From positions 2,604,001-2,668,000 of the forward strand of contig NZ_CP102173.1 of assembly GCF_024584515.1 (NCBI RefSeq): DNA of 64,000 nt, in the 5' to 3' direction. The stretch comes from Aeromicrobium wangtongii (lineage in GTDB: Bacteria; Actinomycetota; Actinomycetes; Propionibacteriales; Nocardioidaceae). Under the pieces are notes generated by a model, which was not told the origin of the DNA, made no database searches, and was given only the letters and a program-made list of their open reading frames with translations. This document shows, in pieces, positions 43,563 through 51,224 of this stretch. How positions within the stretch are numbered: the first letter of the stretch is position 1; every line of letters starts with the position of its first letter. The position numbers and the translations under genes were made by a program.

Positions 43563-44865
43563 CGATTGCCTCCACACCGTCGCGGACGGCTGGCGCGCCG
43601 TCGTCGCGACCGAGCATAGGAGGTGCGTCACGTCCTGCGGCGCGGGACCCGTGTCGAGCCTTGACGAGAAACAGTGGCGCGGCTGCGGCCAGCACGACGC
43701 CTCCCACGATCATGGCCGAGCCCGTCGAGGCGGACGTCGCGATCGCACCGAGCGTCACCCCGCCGAGCGAGGCACCCGGGTGCAGCAGCATCGACGCGAG
43801 CGACAGCACGGTGGCCCGGTGCGTGTTGTCGACCTGCTCGTGCAGCAGCGTCTCGAATACCGCGGCTGACGCCGAGTGCAGCGCATACGTCGCGATCAGC
43901 CCGCCGATGAGCCCGACCGGCCCCATCGCGAGCCCCATGCAGACGACCGTCGACCCCTGCAGGAGGCGCAGGGCCACTGACACCTGCACCATGCTCCACC
44001 GCCTCAGCAGCAGAGGGACCGCCGCCACGCCCAGCGCCGAGAAGGCCCACGCCGCTGCGGTGACCGGACCCATGATCGAGGCGGCCTCGTCGCGGTCGCC
44101 GAGCAGCTCTCCCAGACGAACGGGGGTCAGCGTCTCGAACGCGATGATCCCGAATCCCCAGAACAGCTCCACGGCCACGAGCGCCCGCAGCACGCGCGAT
44201 GACCTGAGCAGACGGACCCCGTCCCCGATCATGCGCGGCGACTGCCCGATCGCGTGTCGCAGGCTCGCCGGACGGTCGGCCCGGCTCTCGTCCATCAACA
44301 GGAGCGCGGCCACGACCTGCACCACCGCGAGACCAGCCGCGATCCAGTACGGCAACGCCAACGACTCGACGCCGTCCAGCGGCGCCCACGCGACCAGGAG
44401 CCCGGACAGCACGGCTCCCGTGGCGATCGAGGCCCCGACCACGCTGGCATGCCCCGACAGCCCCTTGGCGACCGTCGCGGTCCGGTCGGTGATCGTCTCG
44501 TCGTCGTGCACGGAGTCGACGAACCAGGCGTTCAGCGGACCACTGTCGAGCGCGCGGTAGAGCCCCGCCAGGCCGGCCGCCGCCATGTACGCGCCGACGC
44601 TGTGCGCCAGGGCGAAGGCGGTGTACGACCCGACTGCGGCCACCGCGGACGCCACGAAGACCGGCCGGCGTCCGAGGACATCCGTCAGAGCACCGGTCGG
44701 CAGCTCGAGGCACAGGACGACCACCCCCTGCAGCGCGAACGCCGCACCCATCTCGGCCACGGACAGCCCGCGCTCCAGCGGGAGCAGCGCCACGACGGGC
44801 ACGACGAGGCCGGTCGGCAGCCATCGCAGGGCGGCGAGGAACCAGAAGCGCGTCCGGATCGTCAT
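43555..44865 (-). CDS. MFS transporter, probable drug or metabolite exporter
   Basis: 436 residues and about twelve hydrophobic segments. The loop 2-3 motif reads GALTDVLGRRPVF, the MFS motif A type. The chosen ATG at 44865 overlaps the regulator stop by four bases (ATGA) and starts a basic TIRTRFWFLAALRW helix; an upstream ORF extension is antisense-like Arg/Ala sequence. Coupled with an ArsR/HTH regulator, the usual layout for an inducible exporter. The substrate is unknown. Confidence 0.9.
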   Translation of the reverse strand: MTIRTRFWFLAALRWLPTGLVVPVVALLPLERGLSVAEMGAAFALQGVVVLCLELPTGALTDVLGRRPVFVASAVAAVGSYTAFALAHSVGAYMAAAGLAGLYRALDSGPLNAWFVDSVHDDETITDRTATVAKGLSGHASVVGASIATGAVLSGLLVAWAPLDGVESLALPYWIAAGLAVVQVVAALLLMDESRADRPASLRHAIGQSPRMIGDGVRLLRSSRVLRALVAVELFWGFGIIAFETLTPVRLGELLGDRDEAASIMGPVTAAAWAFSALGVAAVPLLLRRWSMVQVSVALRLLQGSTVVCMGLAMGPVGLIGGLIATYALHSASAAVFETLLHEQVDNTHRATVLSLASMLLHPGASLGGVTLGAIATSASTGSAMIVGGVVLAAAAPLFLVKARHGSRAAGRDAPPMLGRDDGAPAVRDGVEAIDE

Positions 44866-45386
44866 GCCGTCTGCGGCAGCGTCAGGACGTGCAGGGCGAC
44901 GTGCACGGCTCCGCCGCGGTGCGCATATCCCTCGATCACCGCGTGCACGTCGTCGAGCATCTGCTGCAGCTCGTCCGGGTCGAGCCGCAGGTCGTAGTCG
45001 CTGTGCCCGATGCCGGGCATGGGCTCGGTCCATGCCTCGAGACCGTCACACAGGTGCTGCTCCTGCCGGCGGCGCACGGCGTCGAGATACTCCCGGCCGC
45101 CGTCGAGGTCGGCGAGGGCGGACGGAAGGACGGTCGCGTCGTGCAGGGCCTGCCACCGACGCTCCCGGCCGGACGGCTGTTCGGGAGCGTCCCCGACGAA
45201 GCCGAAACGCTCCAGCTGTCTCAGGTGGTACGACGTCGAGCCGCTCGACTCCCCCAGCGCCCGGGCGAGCTCCGACGCCGTCGCCGGGCCCTCGATGCGC
45301 AGGAGCCCCAGCAGCGCCATGCGCAGCGGGTGAGAGACGGCCTTGAGCGTCTCCAGGTCCTCGACGGTCTTGCGGGTGATCGCCAT
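44862..45386 (-). CDS. ArsR-like winged-helix regulator
   Basis: 174 residues. The N-terminal helix-turn-helix reads AVSHPLRMALLGLLRIEGPATASELARALGESSGSTSYHLRQLERFGFV (only the order is noted here: ArsR/HTH_20 recognition helix centred on SSGSTSYHLRQL). The C-terminal 90 residues are acidic with His and Arg and may bind ligand or dimerise. It has no metal-binding Cys pair, so it is probably not a metal sensor. A 16-bp palindrome in front of its own -10 is a good autoregulation site. First gene of a regulator-exporter operon; leaderless by a TAGGGT hexamer six bases upstream. Confidence 0.85.
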   Translation of the reverse strand: MAITRKTVEDLETLKAVSHPLRMALLGLLRIEGPATASELARALGESSGSTSYHLRQLERFGFVGDAPEQPSGRERRWQALHDATVLPSALADLDGGREYLDAVRRRQEQHLCDGLEAWTEPMPGIGHSDYDLRLDPDELQQMLDDVHAVIEGYAHRGGAVHVALHVLTLPQTA

Positions 45387-45392
45387 GCCCCG

Positions 45393-45398
45393 ACCCTA
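45393..45398 (-). promoter_or_regulatory. -10 element of a leaderless transcript (ArsR-like regulator)
   Basis: Minus-strand TAGGGT six bases before the ATG at 45386. Confidence 0.55.
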
Positions 45399-45403
45399 CG
45401 ACC

Positions 45404-45419
45404 GCAAAGAATTCTTTGC
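45404..45419. promoter_or_regulatory. Operator-like palindrome of the ArsR-like regulator
   Basis: GCAAAGAATTCTTTGC is a perfect 16-bp palindrome placed between the expected -35 and -10 of the regulator gene. The half-site recurs as CTCTTTGCA at 45428-45436. The AT-rich block stands out in this GC-rich DNA. Confidence 0.75.
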
Positions 45420-45495
45420 AACGAACTCTTTGCATATATTCCGGGCGTATTCCAGCCTGTGCGACACGCGGGCTGCTGGCACACCTGCATCCGGC

Positions 45496-45501
45496 TAACC
45501 T
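45496..45501 (+). promoter_or_regulatory. -10 element of a leaderless transcript (GNAT-Nudix gene)
   Basis: TAACCT ends six bases before the ATG at 45508; no ribosome site is visible. Confidence 0.55.
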
Positions 45502-45507
45502 GAGCCC

Positions 45508-46368
45508 ATGACGGTGACACTGCGCGACGGCGACCTCGTCCTGGAGCCCACCTCCGGTTCCGCGGAGTTCACCGGTTTCGCGATCGTGCTGGACGGCGAG
45601 CGCGTCGGCACGGTCGCCCTGCGCACCGAGTCGTCGGACATCTGCTCGATCCGCTGGAACTCGCGGATCGAGCAGCCCTTCCTCGTGGCCCGCGCGCTGC
45701 GCCTGGCCCTCCAGCACGCCTTCGTGGCGATGGCCGTCGGACGGGTCGAGGTGCGCCTGCCGGTCGGCTCGACGCGCGACATCCGCGCCGCCTCGATGGG
45801 TGGCCTGCGCCGTGAGGGCATCATCCGCCTGCCGGGCGAACGTCCCGACCAGCTGCTGATGGCACGACTCGTGGACGATCCCCCGTCCGACACCAGCGCC
45901 GGGTTCACCGCGATCCTCAACGCCGGCCTGCCGACCAAGCGGGTCATCGGGCAGGGACTGGTGCGCGACGAGCGGGGCCGGGTGCTGCTGTGCGAGCTGA
46001 CCTACAAGCGTGAGTGGGATCTTCCCGGGGGCGTCATCGAGGTGGGCGAGGCGCCGTCGGTCGGCCTGGTGCGCGAGCTGGAGGAGGAGCTCGGCATCAC
46101 GGTCGAGGTGCACGACCTGATCACCGTCAACTGGCTGCCCGCGTGGCGCGGCTGGGACGACGCCTGCATCTTCTTGTTCGACCTCGGCGTCGTCAACAGC
46201 TCGATCACCCAGGACATGTCGTTGCAGCCCAGCGAGATCAAGGCCGTGCACTGGTGCGAGCCGGACGAGGTCCGCGACCGGGCGACCGCCGCGGCGATCG
46301 AGCTGCTCGCGGCCATCGAGACCGGTCACGTGCCCACCTATCGCGAGGCCCCCAAGGCCGCCGAGTAG
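45508..46368 (+). CDS. GNAT-like plus Nudix hydrolase fusion protein
   Basis: 286 residues. The first 130 have a GNAT/acyltransferase-like alternation (FTGFAIVLDGERVGTVALR; IRWNSRIEQPFLVARALRLALQHAF, only part shown). The last 150 are a Nudix domain with a complete Nudix box (GGVIEVGEAPSVGLVRELEE continuing ELGI), fulfilling Gx5Ex7REUxEExGU. Nudix enzymes split nucleoside diphosphates linked to another moiety; the substrate is unknown. Divergent from the ArsR-exporter operon, with the operator in the shared region. Confidence 0.85.
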   Translation: MTVTLRDGDLVLEPTSGSAEFTGFAIVLDGERVGTVALRTESSDICSIRWNSRIEQPFLVARALRLALQHAFVAMAVGRVEVRLPVGSTRDIRAASMGGLRREGIIRLPGERPDQLLMARLVDDPPSDTSAGFTAILNAGLPTKRVIGQGLVRDERGRVLLCELTYKREWDLPGGVIEVGEAPSVGLVRELEEELGITVEVHDLITVNWLPAWRGWDDACIFLFDLGVVNSSITQDMSLQPSEIKAVHWCEPDEVRDRATAAAIELLAAIETGHVPTYREAPKAAE

Positions 46369-46378
46369 CCCCCGGGTT

Positions 46379-46432
46379 GGACCGAGGATGAGGGTTTTGG
46401 GCAGCTGGGACTACCCCAATCCCTCACCCTTG
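46379..46432. repeat. Palindromic repeat GGACCGAGGATGAGG, copy B (degenerate)
   Basis: Left arm 46379-46396 matches the family exactly; the right arm (46415-46432, CCAATCCCTCACCCTTG region) has diverged. It stands in tandem with copy C between convergent genes. Confidence 0.65.
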
Positions 46433-46442
46433 CCCGCGCCGT

Positions 46443-46500
46443 GGACCGAGGATGAGGGTTTGCGGTAGCCCTGACGACCCGAAACCCTCATCGTCAGTCC
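46443..46500. repeat. Palindromic repeat GGACCGAGGATGAGG, copy C
   Basis: Arms 46443-46462 and 46481-46500 agree at 17 of 20 positions (GGACCGAGGATGAGGGTTTG against the complement of the right arm). Copies B and C together fill the gap between the Nudix and lipoprotein stops. Confidence 0.75.
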
Positions 46501-46510
46501 CCCCTGGGGC

Positions 46511-47479
46511 TCAGCGGACGGCCGTCTCGCCGCCCTCGCCGCTGACGACGCCGCCGTACTGGCCCAGCGCGCGCGGCTTGCCGGCGTCGCCGGGTATCTG
46601 CAGGAGCACCTGGTGCAGGTAGCTGAGCTTGCCCGAGCCGGAGATGCCCTGCGACAGGAACGCCTGCTGCGGGGACCCCTCGGGCCAGGTGATCGTGAGG
46701 CCGTCCTGGACGGTGTAGGTGTCCTGGCGCAGGAGCGTGACGAATGCCAGCGCGCCGCCGTCGGACGTCCGCAACGCGTACCGGACGTCCTGGGCCTCCC
46801 AGGTCTGCGAGAACTTCACGCCCTCCAGCCCGCCGTTGGTCGCCGCGGCCGCCCGCATCTGCTTGATGAAGGCGTCGTCGGCGATCGAGGACGCCTCCGG
46901 CGCCTTCGGATCGGCGAGCACCGCGGCATACGCCGTCGCGGCGTCCTGCGCCGACATCGGCAGGCCCGAGCCGTTCTTCGGGTCGACGGTCACGGCCGCG
47001 CCCGACGAGCGCCGGATCGTCGGGATCGTCGTGCCGGCGAGGGTCTCGGGGCTCGCGGTCAGCAGCCACGGGTCGACCGATGAGGAGCGCTCGAAGATCT
47101 GGACCCGGTTGACGCCGAGTGCCTCGTCCCGCACGACGGCGTAGAACCACAGCGGGTACTTGCCGAAGCGGGGCGTCTGGACGTCGGTGACCTCGACCTT
47201 CGCGGTGTCACCCTTCTGCGTCTTGGCCAGGCGCTGGGAGACCTCGAAGGATCCGGTGTCGATGGCCAGCACGGCATCGGTCTCGACGGTCGACAGCGGC
47301 TTGGGGTCCAGCAGCTCGATGGCCGAGTTGCGGACCTCGCGATAGCGCTCGAACACCTCGGAGACGTCGGCGGGACGCGCCGCGGTCTTCTCCGGCGTGA
47401 GGTCGTCGCGCTGGTGCGGCACGGCGCACCCGGCCAGCGCCAGGCAGCAGGCCAGACCCAGCAGGATCGTCCGCCTCAT
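46511..47479 (-). CDS. Secreted lipoprotein of unknown function
   Basis: 322 residues from the ATG at 47479. Signal peptide MRRTILLGLACCLALAGC ends in lipobox LAGC with the Cys at residue 18. The mature part alternates beta-type segments (KGDTAKVEVTDVQTPRFG; YPLWFYAVVRDEALGVNRVQ) and an Ala-rich helix (AQDAATAYAAVLADPKAPEA), giving an impression of two NTF2-like or similar domains. I recognise no named family. Its ATG overlaps the stop of the preceding membrane protein by four bases, so the two should be made together and may form an envelope complex. Confidence 0.8.
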   Translation of the reverse strand: MRRTILLGLACCLALAGCAVPHQRDDLTPEKTAARPADVSEVFERYREVRNSAIELLDPKPLSTVETDAVLAIDTGSFEVSQRLAKTQKGDTAKVEVTDVQTPRFGKYPLWFYAVVRDEALGVNRVQIFERSSSVDPWLLTASPETLAGTTIPTIRRSSGAAVTVDPKNGSGLPMSAQDAATAYAAVLADPKAPEASSIADDAFIKQMRAAAATNGGLEGVKFSQTWEAQDVRYALRTSDGGALAFVTLLRQDTYTVQDGLTITWPEGSPQQAFLSQGISGSGKLSYLHQVLLQIPGDAGKPRALGQYGGVVSGEGGETAVR

Positions 47480-48399
47480 GGCCGCTCCTGCTCGTCGACG
47501 ACCTCGAAGTCGGCCAGCTCGTCCGCGCTGACCTCGTGCTCGACGCCGTCGTCGTCGACGTACACGTAGACGACGTCCTCGGGCCCGGCCGGCTCCGGAT
47601 CGGGTGCGGGGGTCCGCTCGACGTTCTCGACGACCTCGACCTCGACCTCCTCGGTGACCTCGAGCTCGGCTGCCTCCTCCGGTGAGATCTCGCGCTCCAC
47701 CCCGTCCTCGTCGACGTACACGTAGACGATCTCCTCCTCGACGGCCTCGGGGCCCTCGTCGTCCGGGTCGGGTCCGTCCGGGTCCTCCCCGTCGTCCGGC
47801 CACGCCGGTCCGCGCAGCAGCCAGAAGCCCGACCACAGCATGGCCAGCCCCACCAGCAGCACTGCTGCGGCCTTCCAGAAGCCGCCCGCGACGCCGTACG
47901 CCACCGTGACCTGCAGGCCGGAGAGGTTCGATGAGCCGACCGACAGGATCGCGATCGACACGGTCTCGTCGGGCAGCCGGGTGCTGATCGAGGCACCACC
48001 GAGGCCGGCCCCGCTGTCGATCCACCAGTCGAGCGCGGTGGGCGCGCCCGGCAGGTTCGGCTCGCCGTCCATCTCACGGGTCGCGATCTTCCACGGACGG
48101 GAGAACCGGGTGATCTCCAACCGCTGCGTGCCACCGACGAAGTCCTGGACGTCGACGGCGTTGCCGACGCCGACGAAGATCGGCTTGCGCACGGGGACCT
48201 CGGCCAGGACGTCGACCTGCACGTCTGCCCACCGGATCGCCTTGGGCGCGGTGACCACCGCGATGTCATCGGTCTCGATCGGGTGCGGTCCGGTCGTGAT
48301 CCGGTTGTCCGGGCCGAGCACCGCCATCACGGCGATGCCCGCGACGGCCACGAGCGCACCGAGCAGGCACAGCGCCCAGCCCGCCCAGGTCGACCGCAT
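47476..48399 (-). CDS. Two-helix membrane protein with duplicated acidic C-terminal motif
   Basis: 307 residues. An N-terminal helix (WALCLLGALVAVAGIAVMAVL), an extracytoplasmic domain of about 150 residues rich in beta-type sequence (TQRLEITRFSRPWKIATRE), a second helix (AAAVLLVGLAMLWSGFWLL) and a very acidic cytoplasmic tail. The tail carries two copies of the same 20-25-residue unit: VYVYVDEDGVEREIS-PEEAAELEV and VYVYVDDDGVEHEVSADELADFEV, divided by a Pro/Glu linker. Paired with the lipoprotein gene. No function recognised. Confidence 0.8.
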   Translation of the reverse strand: MRSTWAGWALCLLGALVAVAGIAVMAVLGPDNRITTGPHPIETDDIAVVTAPKAIRWADVQVDVLAEVPVRKPIFVGVGNAVDVQDFVGGTQRLEITRFSRPWKIATREMDGEPNLPGAPTALDWWIDSGAGLGGASISTRLPDETVSIAILSVGSSNLSGLQVTVAYGVAGGFWKAAAVLLVGLAMLWSGFWLLRGPAWPDDGEDPDGPDPDDEGPEAVEEEIVYVYVDEDGVEREISPEEAAELEVTEEVEVEVVENVERTPAPDPEPAGPEDVVYVYVDDDGVEHEVSADELADFEVVDEQERP

Positions 48400-48510
48400 C
48401 CCCCACGCTTCCTCTCACGACACCGCCCCACGGCGCCGTGCCGACCCTACCGTCGCGAGGCTCCTGACGCCGGGAGGAAACGACCGTTGCGGGGCGGGTC
48501 GTCGCGCGAC

Positions 48511-49422
48511 TCAGAACAGGGCGGTCGCCAGTGAGCGACGGGCTGTCATGACCACCGGGTCGGCGATGCCCACGACGGTGAACAGCTCGAGCAGACGTTC
48601 GCGGACGGTCTCGCGCTCATCGCCCGATGTCCGGCGCACGAGATCCAGCAGCCGGGCGAAGGCATCCTCGACGTGGCCACCGCTGATGTCCAGGTCGGCC
48701 ACCAGCATCTGCGCCTGCAGATCATCCGGGTCGGCGGCGGCCGCCGCGCGTGCCGCCTGCAGATCGGCGCCCTTGGTGCGCGAGAGCCACTTGACCCGGG
48801 CCAACCGCTCGGCGACCTCGACATCGGCCGGGTACTGCACGCGCAGCTTCTCGTACTCCGCGACCGCGGTGTCGAAGTCGCTGGCCATGAAGGCCTCCTC
48901 GGCGGCGGCGAAGCGCGGGTCCTCGGGCTCCTCGGCCTCCTGGTCCTCTGCGGGCGCGCCGCCGACCGGTTGCGCCCGGCCGGTCACCCCGTTCTCGGCG
49001 GCGATCTTGACCAGCTCGTCGAAGAACCGGCGCATCTCGGTCTCCTCGACGGTGCCCTGGAACAGCGGCACCGGCTGGCCCTTGACCAGTCCGGCGACGT
49101 ACGGGACGCCCTGCACGCCCAACGCCTGGGCGATCTGCGGGTTCGCGTCCACATCGACCCGGGCCAGCACGATCTGCCCGCCGTAGCTGTTGACGACGGC
49201 TCCGAGGGTGTCGTTGAAGTCAGCGCTCTGCGGCGCCCGGGCCGACCACAGGCCGAGCACCACGACGTACGACATCGACGCCTCGAGCGCGGCGGTCTGG
49301 AACGACCTCTCGTCGATGTCGACGACGTACGAGCCCGCTCCCCCTGTCGCAGCGGGCGCCGGGCGCGCGGCGGACTGCTTGAGCGCGGACAGATCGATGG
49401 CTCCGGGGCGCGAGAAGTTCAT
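48511..49422 (-). CDS. Thioredoxin-fold TPR co-chaperone without active-site cysteines (YbbN/CnoX type)
   Basis: 303 residues. A thioredoxin domain lies at about residues 30-140 (YVVVLGLWSARAPQSADF; VLARVDVDANPQIAQALGVQ; GVPYVAGLVKGQ with the cis-Pro), followed by TPR-like helices (EEAFMASDFDTAVAEYEKL). Where thioredoxins have CxxC this protein has SARAPQS, so it cannot do disulfide exchange. E. coli CnoX (YbbN) is a holdase for GroEL/DnaK with a degenerate site; a similar holdase role is likely. TACAAT six bases upstream of the ATG suggests a leaderless mRNA. Confidence 0.88.
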   Translation of the reverse strand: MNFSRPGAIDLSALKQSAARPAPAATGGAGSYVVDIDERSFQTAALEASMSYVVVLGLWSARAPQSADFNDTLGAVVNSYGGQIVLARVDVDANPQIAQALGVQGVPYVAGLVKGQPVPLFQGTVEETEMRRFFDELVKIAAENGVTGRAQPVGGAPAEDQEAEEPEDPRFAAAEEAFMASDFDTAVAEYEKLRVQYPADVEVAERLARVKWLSRTKGADLQAARAAAAADPDDLQAQMLVADLDISGGHVEDAFARLLDLVRRTSGDERETVRERLLELFTVVGIADPVVMTARRSLATALF

Positions 49423-49428
49423 GACGCC

Positions 49429-49434
49429 ATTGTA
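49429..49434 (-). promoter_or_regulatory. -10 element of a leaderless transcript (thioredoxin-like gene)
   Basis: Minus-strand TACAAT, six bases before the ATG at 49422. Confidence 0.55.
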
Positions 49435-49454
49435 GGAACAGGGTGCCGCTGAGG

Positions 49455-50003
49455 TCAGTTGCCGTCCATCAGCCGTTGTTCCATGGTCTTGCCGCGCAGG
49501 CCCGAGCGCTGGATGACGCGCTGGATCGTGAGGTCACGCCCATCGGGGTCGCCGATGAAACGGATGTGCCGCAGTCCCTGCGCCTGGGCGGCGGACTCGA
49601 AGATGAAGTGCCCGAACCCGATCAGCCGGCCCAGCAGCGGCTTCTCGACGGTGATGTCCAGGATCCGGGTGATGGGCATCGTCGCGATGCGCACCGAGAA
49701 GACCCCGCTCATGCGGAAGACCCGCATGTTGGTGATGACGAAGACGTCGCGCTGCTCACGGGCGGTCAGGTACACGGCGTGCAGCACCAGTCCGAGGAAC
49801 AGCACGATGAAGAGCCAGCCCAGCGAGATGGGTCCGATCACGGCCAGCACGAGCAGCAGCACCGCCGCGATCACCTCCGCGACGGCGCGCCAGTACACGA
49901 TCCAGTGATGGCGCACGAGATCGATCACCATCTCTCCCTCGTCGGAGAGCAGGTGTCGGTCGACGTCCTGGTCGGGCAGACGATCCAGCAGCGCCCGGAT
50001 CAT
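49455..50003 (-). CDS. PH-domain (bPH2) membrane protein
   Basis: 182 residues. Two adjacent hydrophobic helices (VIAAVLLLVLAVIGPISLGW and LFIVLFLGLVLHAVYL) are followed by a bacterial PH-like domain (FVITNMRVFRMSGVFSVRIATMP; TRILDITVEKPLLGRLIGFG). bPH2 proteins are common membrane-associated actinobacterial proteins of unknown role. GGAG six bases before the ATG overlaps the TAG stop of the mini membrane protein just upstream, so they are probably co-translated. Confidence 0.88.
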   Translation of the reverse strand: MIRALLDRLPDQDVDRHLLSDEGEMVIDLVRHHWIVYWRAVAEVIAAVLLLVLAVIGPISLGWLFIVLFLGLVLHAVYLTAREQRDVFVITNMRVFRMSGVFSVRIATMPITRILDITVEKPLLGRLIGFGHFIFESAAQAQGLRHIRFIGDPDGRDLTIQRVIQRSGLRGKTMEQRLMDGN

Positions 50004-50010
50004 CGTTCTC

Positions 50011-50190
50011 CTAGCTGCTCAGCTCGTTGAAGAAGACGCCGATCTGCTCGAAGGCGTCCATGATGCCCTCGAAGGCGTCGCTCACGGCGTCCGCTGCACT
50101 GGCCGGGGTGTTCAACAGGTAATAGATGATGAACCCGACGAGGAGCAGCCCGATGATCTTCTTCAGCACGCGCCAAGTCTGGCCCGTCAT
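50011..50190 (-). CDS. Mini membrane protein (about 59 residues)
   Basis: A short gene in front of the PH-domain gene. A basic start (TGQTWRVLKK) is followed by one helix IIGLLLVGFIIYYLL and an amphipathic tail NTPASAADAVSDAFEGIMDA ending FEQIGVFFNELSS. Similar one-helix proteins with an AADAV...AF repeat are widespread beside actinobacterial envelope genes, from memory. The start may be ATG 50190 or GTG 50169. The coding strand lies clear of its neighbours, which supports it being real. Confidence 0.7.
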   Translation of the reverse strand: MTGQTWRVLKKIIGLLLVGFIIYYLLNTPASAADAVSDAFEGIMDAFEQIGVFFNELSS

Positions 50191-50242
50191 CCCGGCCGGC
50201 GACGGCAGGCGCGCCGGGCGCGACGCACATACCGCGCCGGTC

Positions 50243-51205
50243 TCAGAGCGTCTCGACGAGCGTGTCGGCGGCCGCGAACGGGTCGGTCCGCCCGTCCAGC
50301 ACCTCGGCCGCCAGCGTGTCGAGGCGGGCGTCGCCGGACAGGTGGGCGAACCGCGACCGCACCTCGGTGAGCGCGAGCGCCTCGATCTCACGTCGGACGC
50401 GGGCGAGCCGGCGACGGGTCAGCTCCCCCGACTCGTCCAGGTGCCGGCGGTGTTCCTCGATCGCCTCGACGACCTCGTCGACCCCGGCACCGGACGTCGC
50501 GGTGGTCAGCAGGATCGGCGGTTTCCAGGCGCCGTCCGGGCGGTCCGTCATGCCGATGACCGACCGCAGCTCGCGGCGGGTCGACTGGGCACCGTCCCGG
50601 TCCGCCTTGTTGACCACGAAGACGTCACCGATCTCCAGGATCCCGGCCTTCGCCGCCTGGATGCCGTCGCCCATGCCGGGCGCCAGCAGCACCAGGGTCG
50701 TGTCGGCGAGCCCGGCGATCTCCACCTCGGACTGCCCGACGCCGACCGTCTCGACCAGCACGACATCGCAACCGGCCGCGTCGAGCACCCGCAGGGCCTG
50801 GGGAGCCGTGGCCGACAGCCCGCCGAGGTGCCCACGGCTGGCCATCGACCGGATGAAGACGCCGTCGTCGAGCGCGTGGTCCTGCATGCGCACGCGGTCA
50901 CCGAGCAGCGCCCCGCCGGAGAACGGCGAGGTCGGGTCGACCGCGAGCACCCCGACGCGGCGGCCCTGGGCACGCAGCGCGGCCACCAGGGCGGAGGTCG
51001 ACGTCGACTTGCCGACCCCCGGCGAACCGGTGATGCCCACGATGTGGGCCCTGCCGGTCAGGGGCGCCAGCGCCGCGCTGACCTCCCGCAGGGACGGCGA
51101 CCGGTCCTCCACCAACGAGATCAGTCGCGCCACCGCCCGTGGTTGCCCGGCACGTGCTTGCTGCACGAGCTCGGCCACGGGAATGGCGCGACTGTTCTTC
51201 GTCAC
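50243..51205 (-). CDS. meaB: MeaB-type G-protein chaperone of B12 mutases
   Basis: GTPase that protects and reloads adenosylcobalamin in mutases. 320 residues, SIMIBI class: Walker A GITGSPGVGKSTST, DPTSPFSGGALLGDRVRM (switch I region), VLVETVGVGQSEVEI (switch II), and the base-specificity motif VVNKADRDGA. The C-terminal helical dimerisation arm ends ADTLVETL. GTG start. It follows the thiolase gene by 19 bases and is probably in its operon, and the mutase it serves here is most likely the ethylmalonyl-CoA mutase at 61.4 kb. Confidence 0.95.
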   Translation of the reverse strand: MTKNSRAIPVAELVQQARAGQPRAVARLISLVEDRSPSLREVSAALAPLTGRAHIVGITGSPGVGKSTSTSALVAALRAQGRRVGVLAVDPTSPFSGGALLGDRVRMQDHALDDGVFIRSMASRGHLGGLSATAPQALRVLDAAGCDVVLVETVGVGQSEVEIAGLADTTLVLLAPGMGDGIQAAKAGILEIGDVFVVNKADRDGAQSTRRELRSVIGMTDRPDGAWKPPILLTTATSGAGVDEVVEAIEEHRRHLDESGELTRRRLARVRREIEALALTEVRSRFAHLSGDARLDTLAAEVLDGRTDPFAAADTLVETL

Positions 51206-51224
51206 GTGAACGCGGTGCCGCGTG

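Noticed and set aside
46511..48025. Longer frame giving the lipoprotein a 182-residue N-terminal extension
   Set aside because: The extension is antiparallel shadow of the membrane protein gene; the ATG at 47479 starts a perfect lipoprotein signal.
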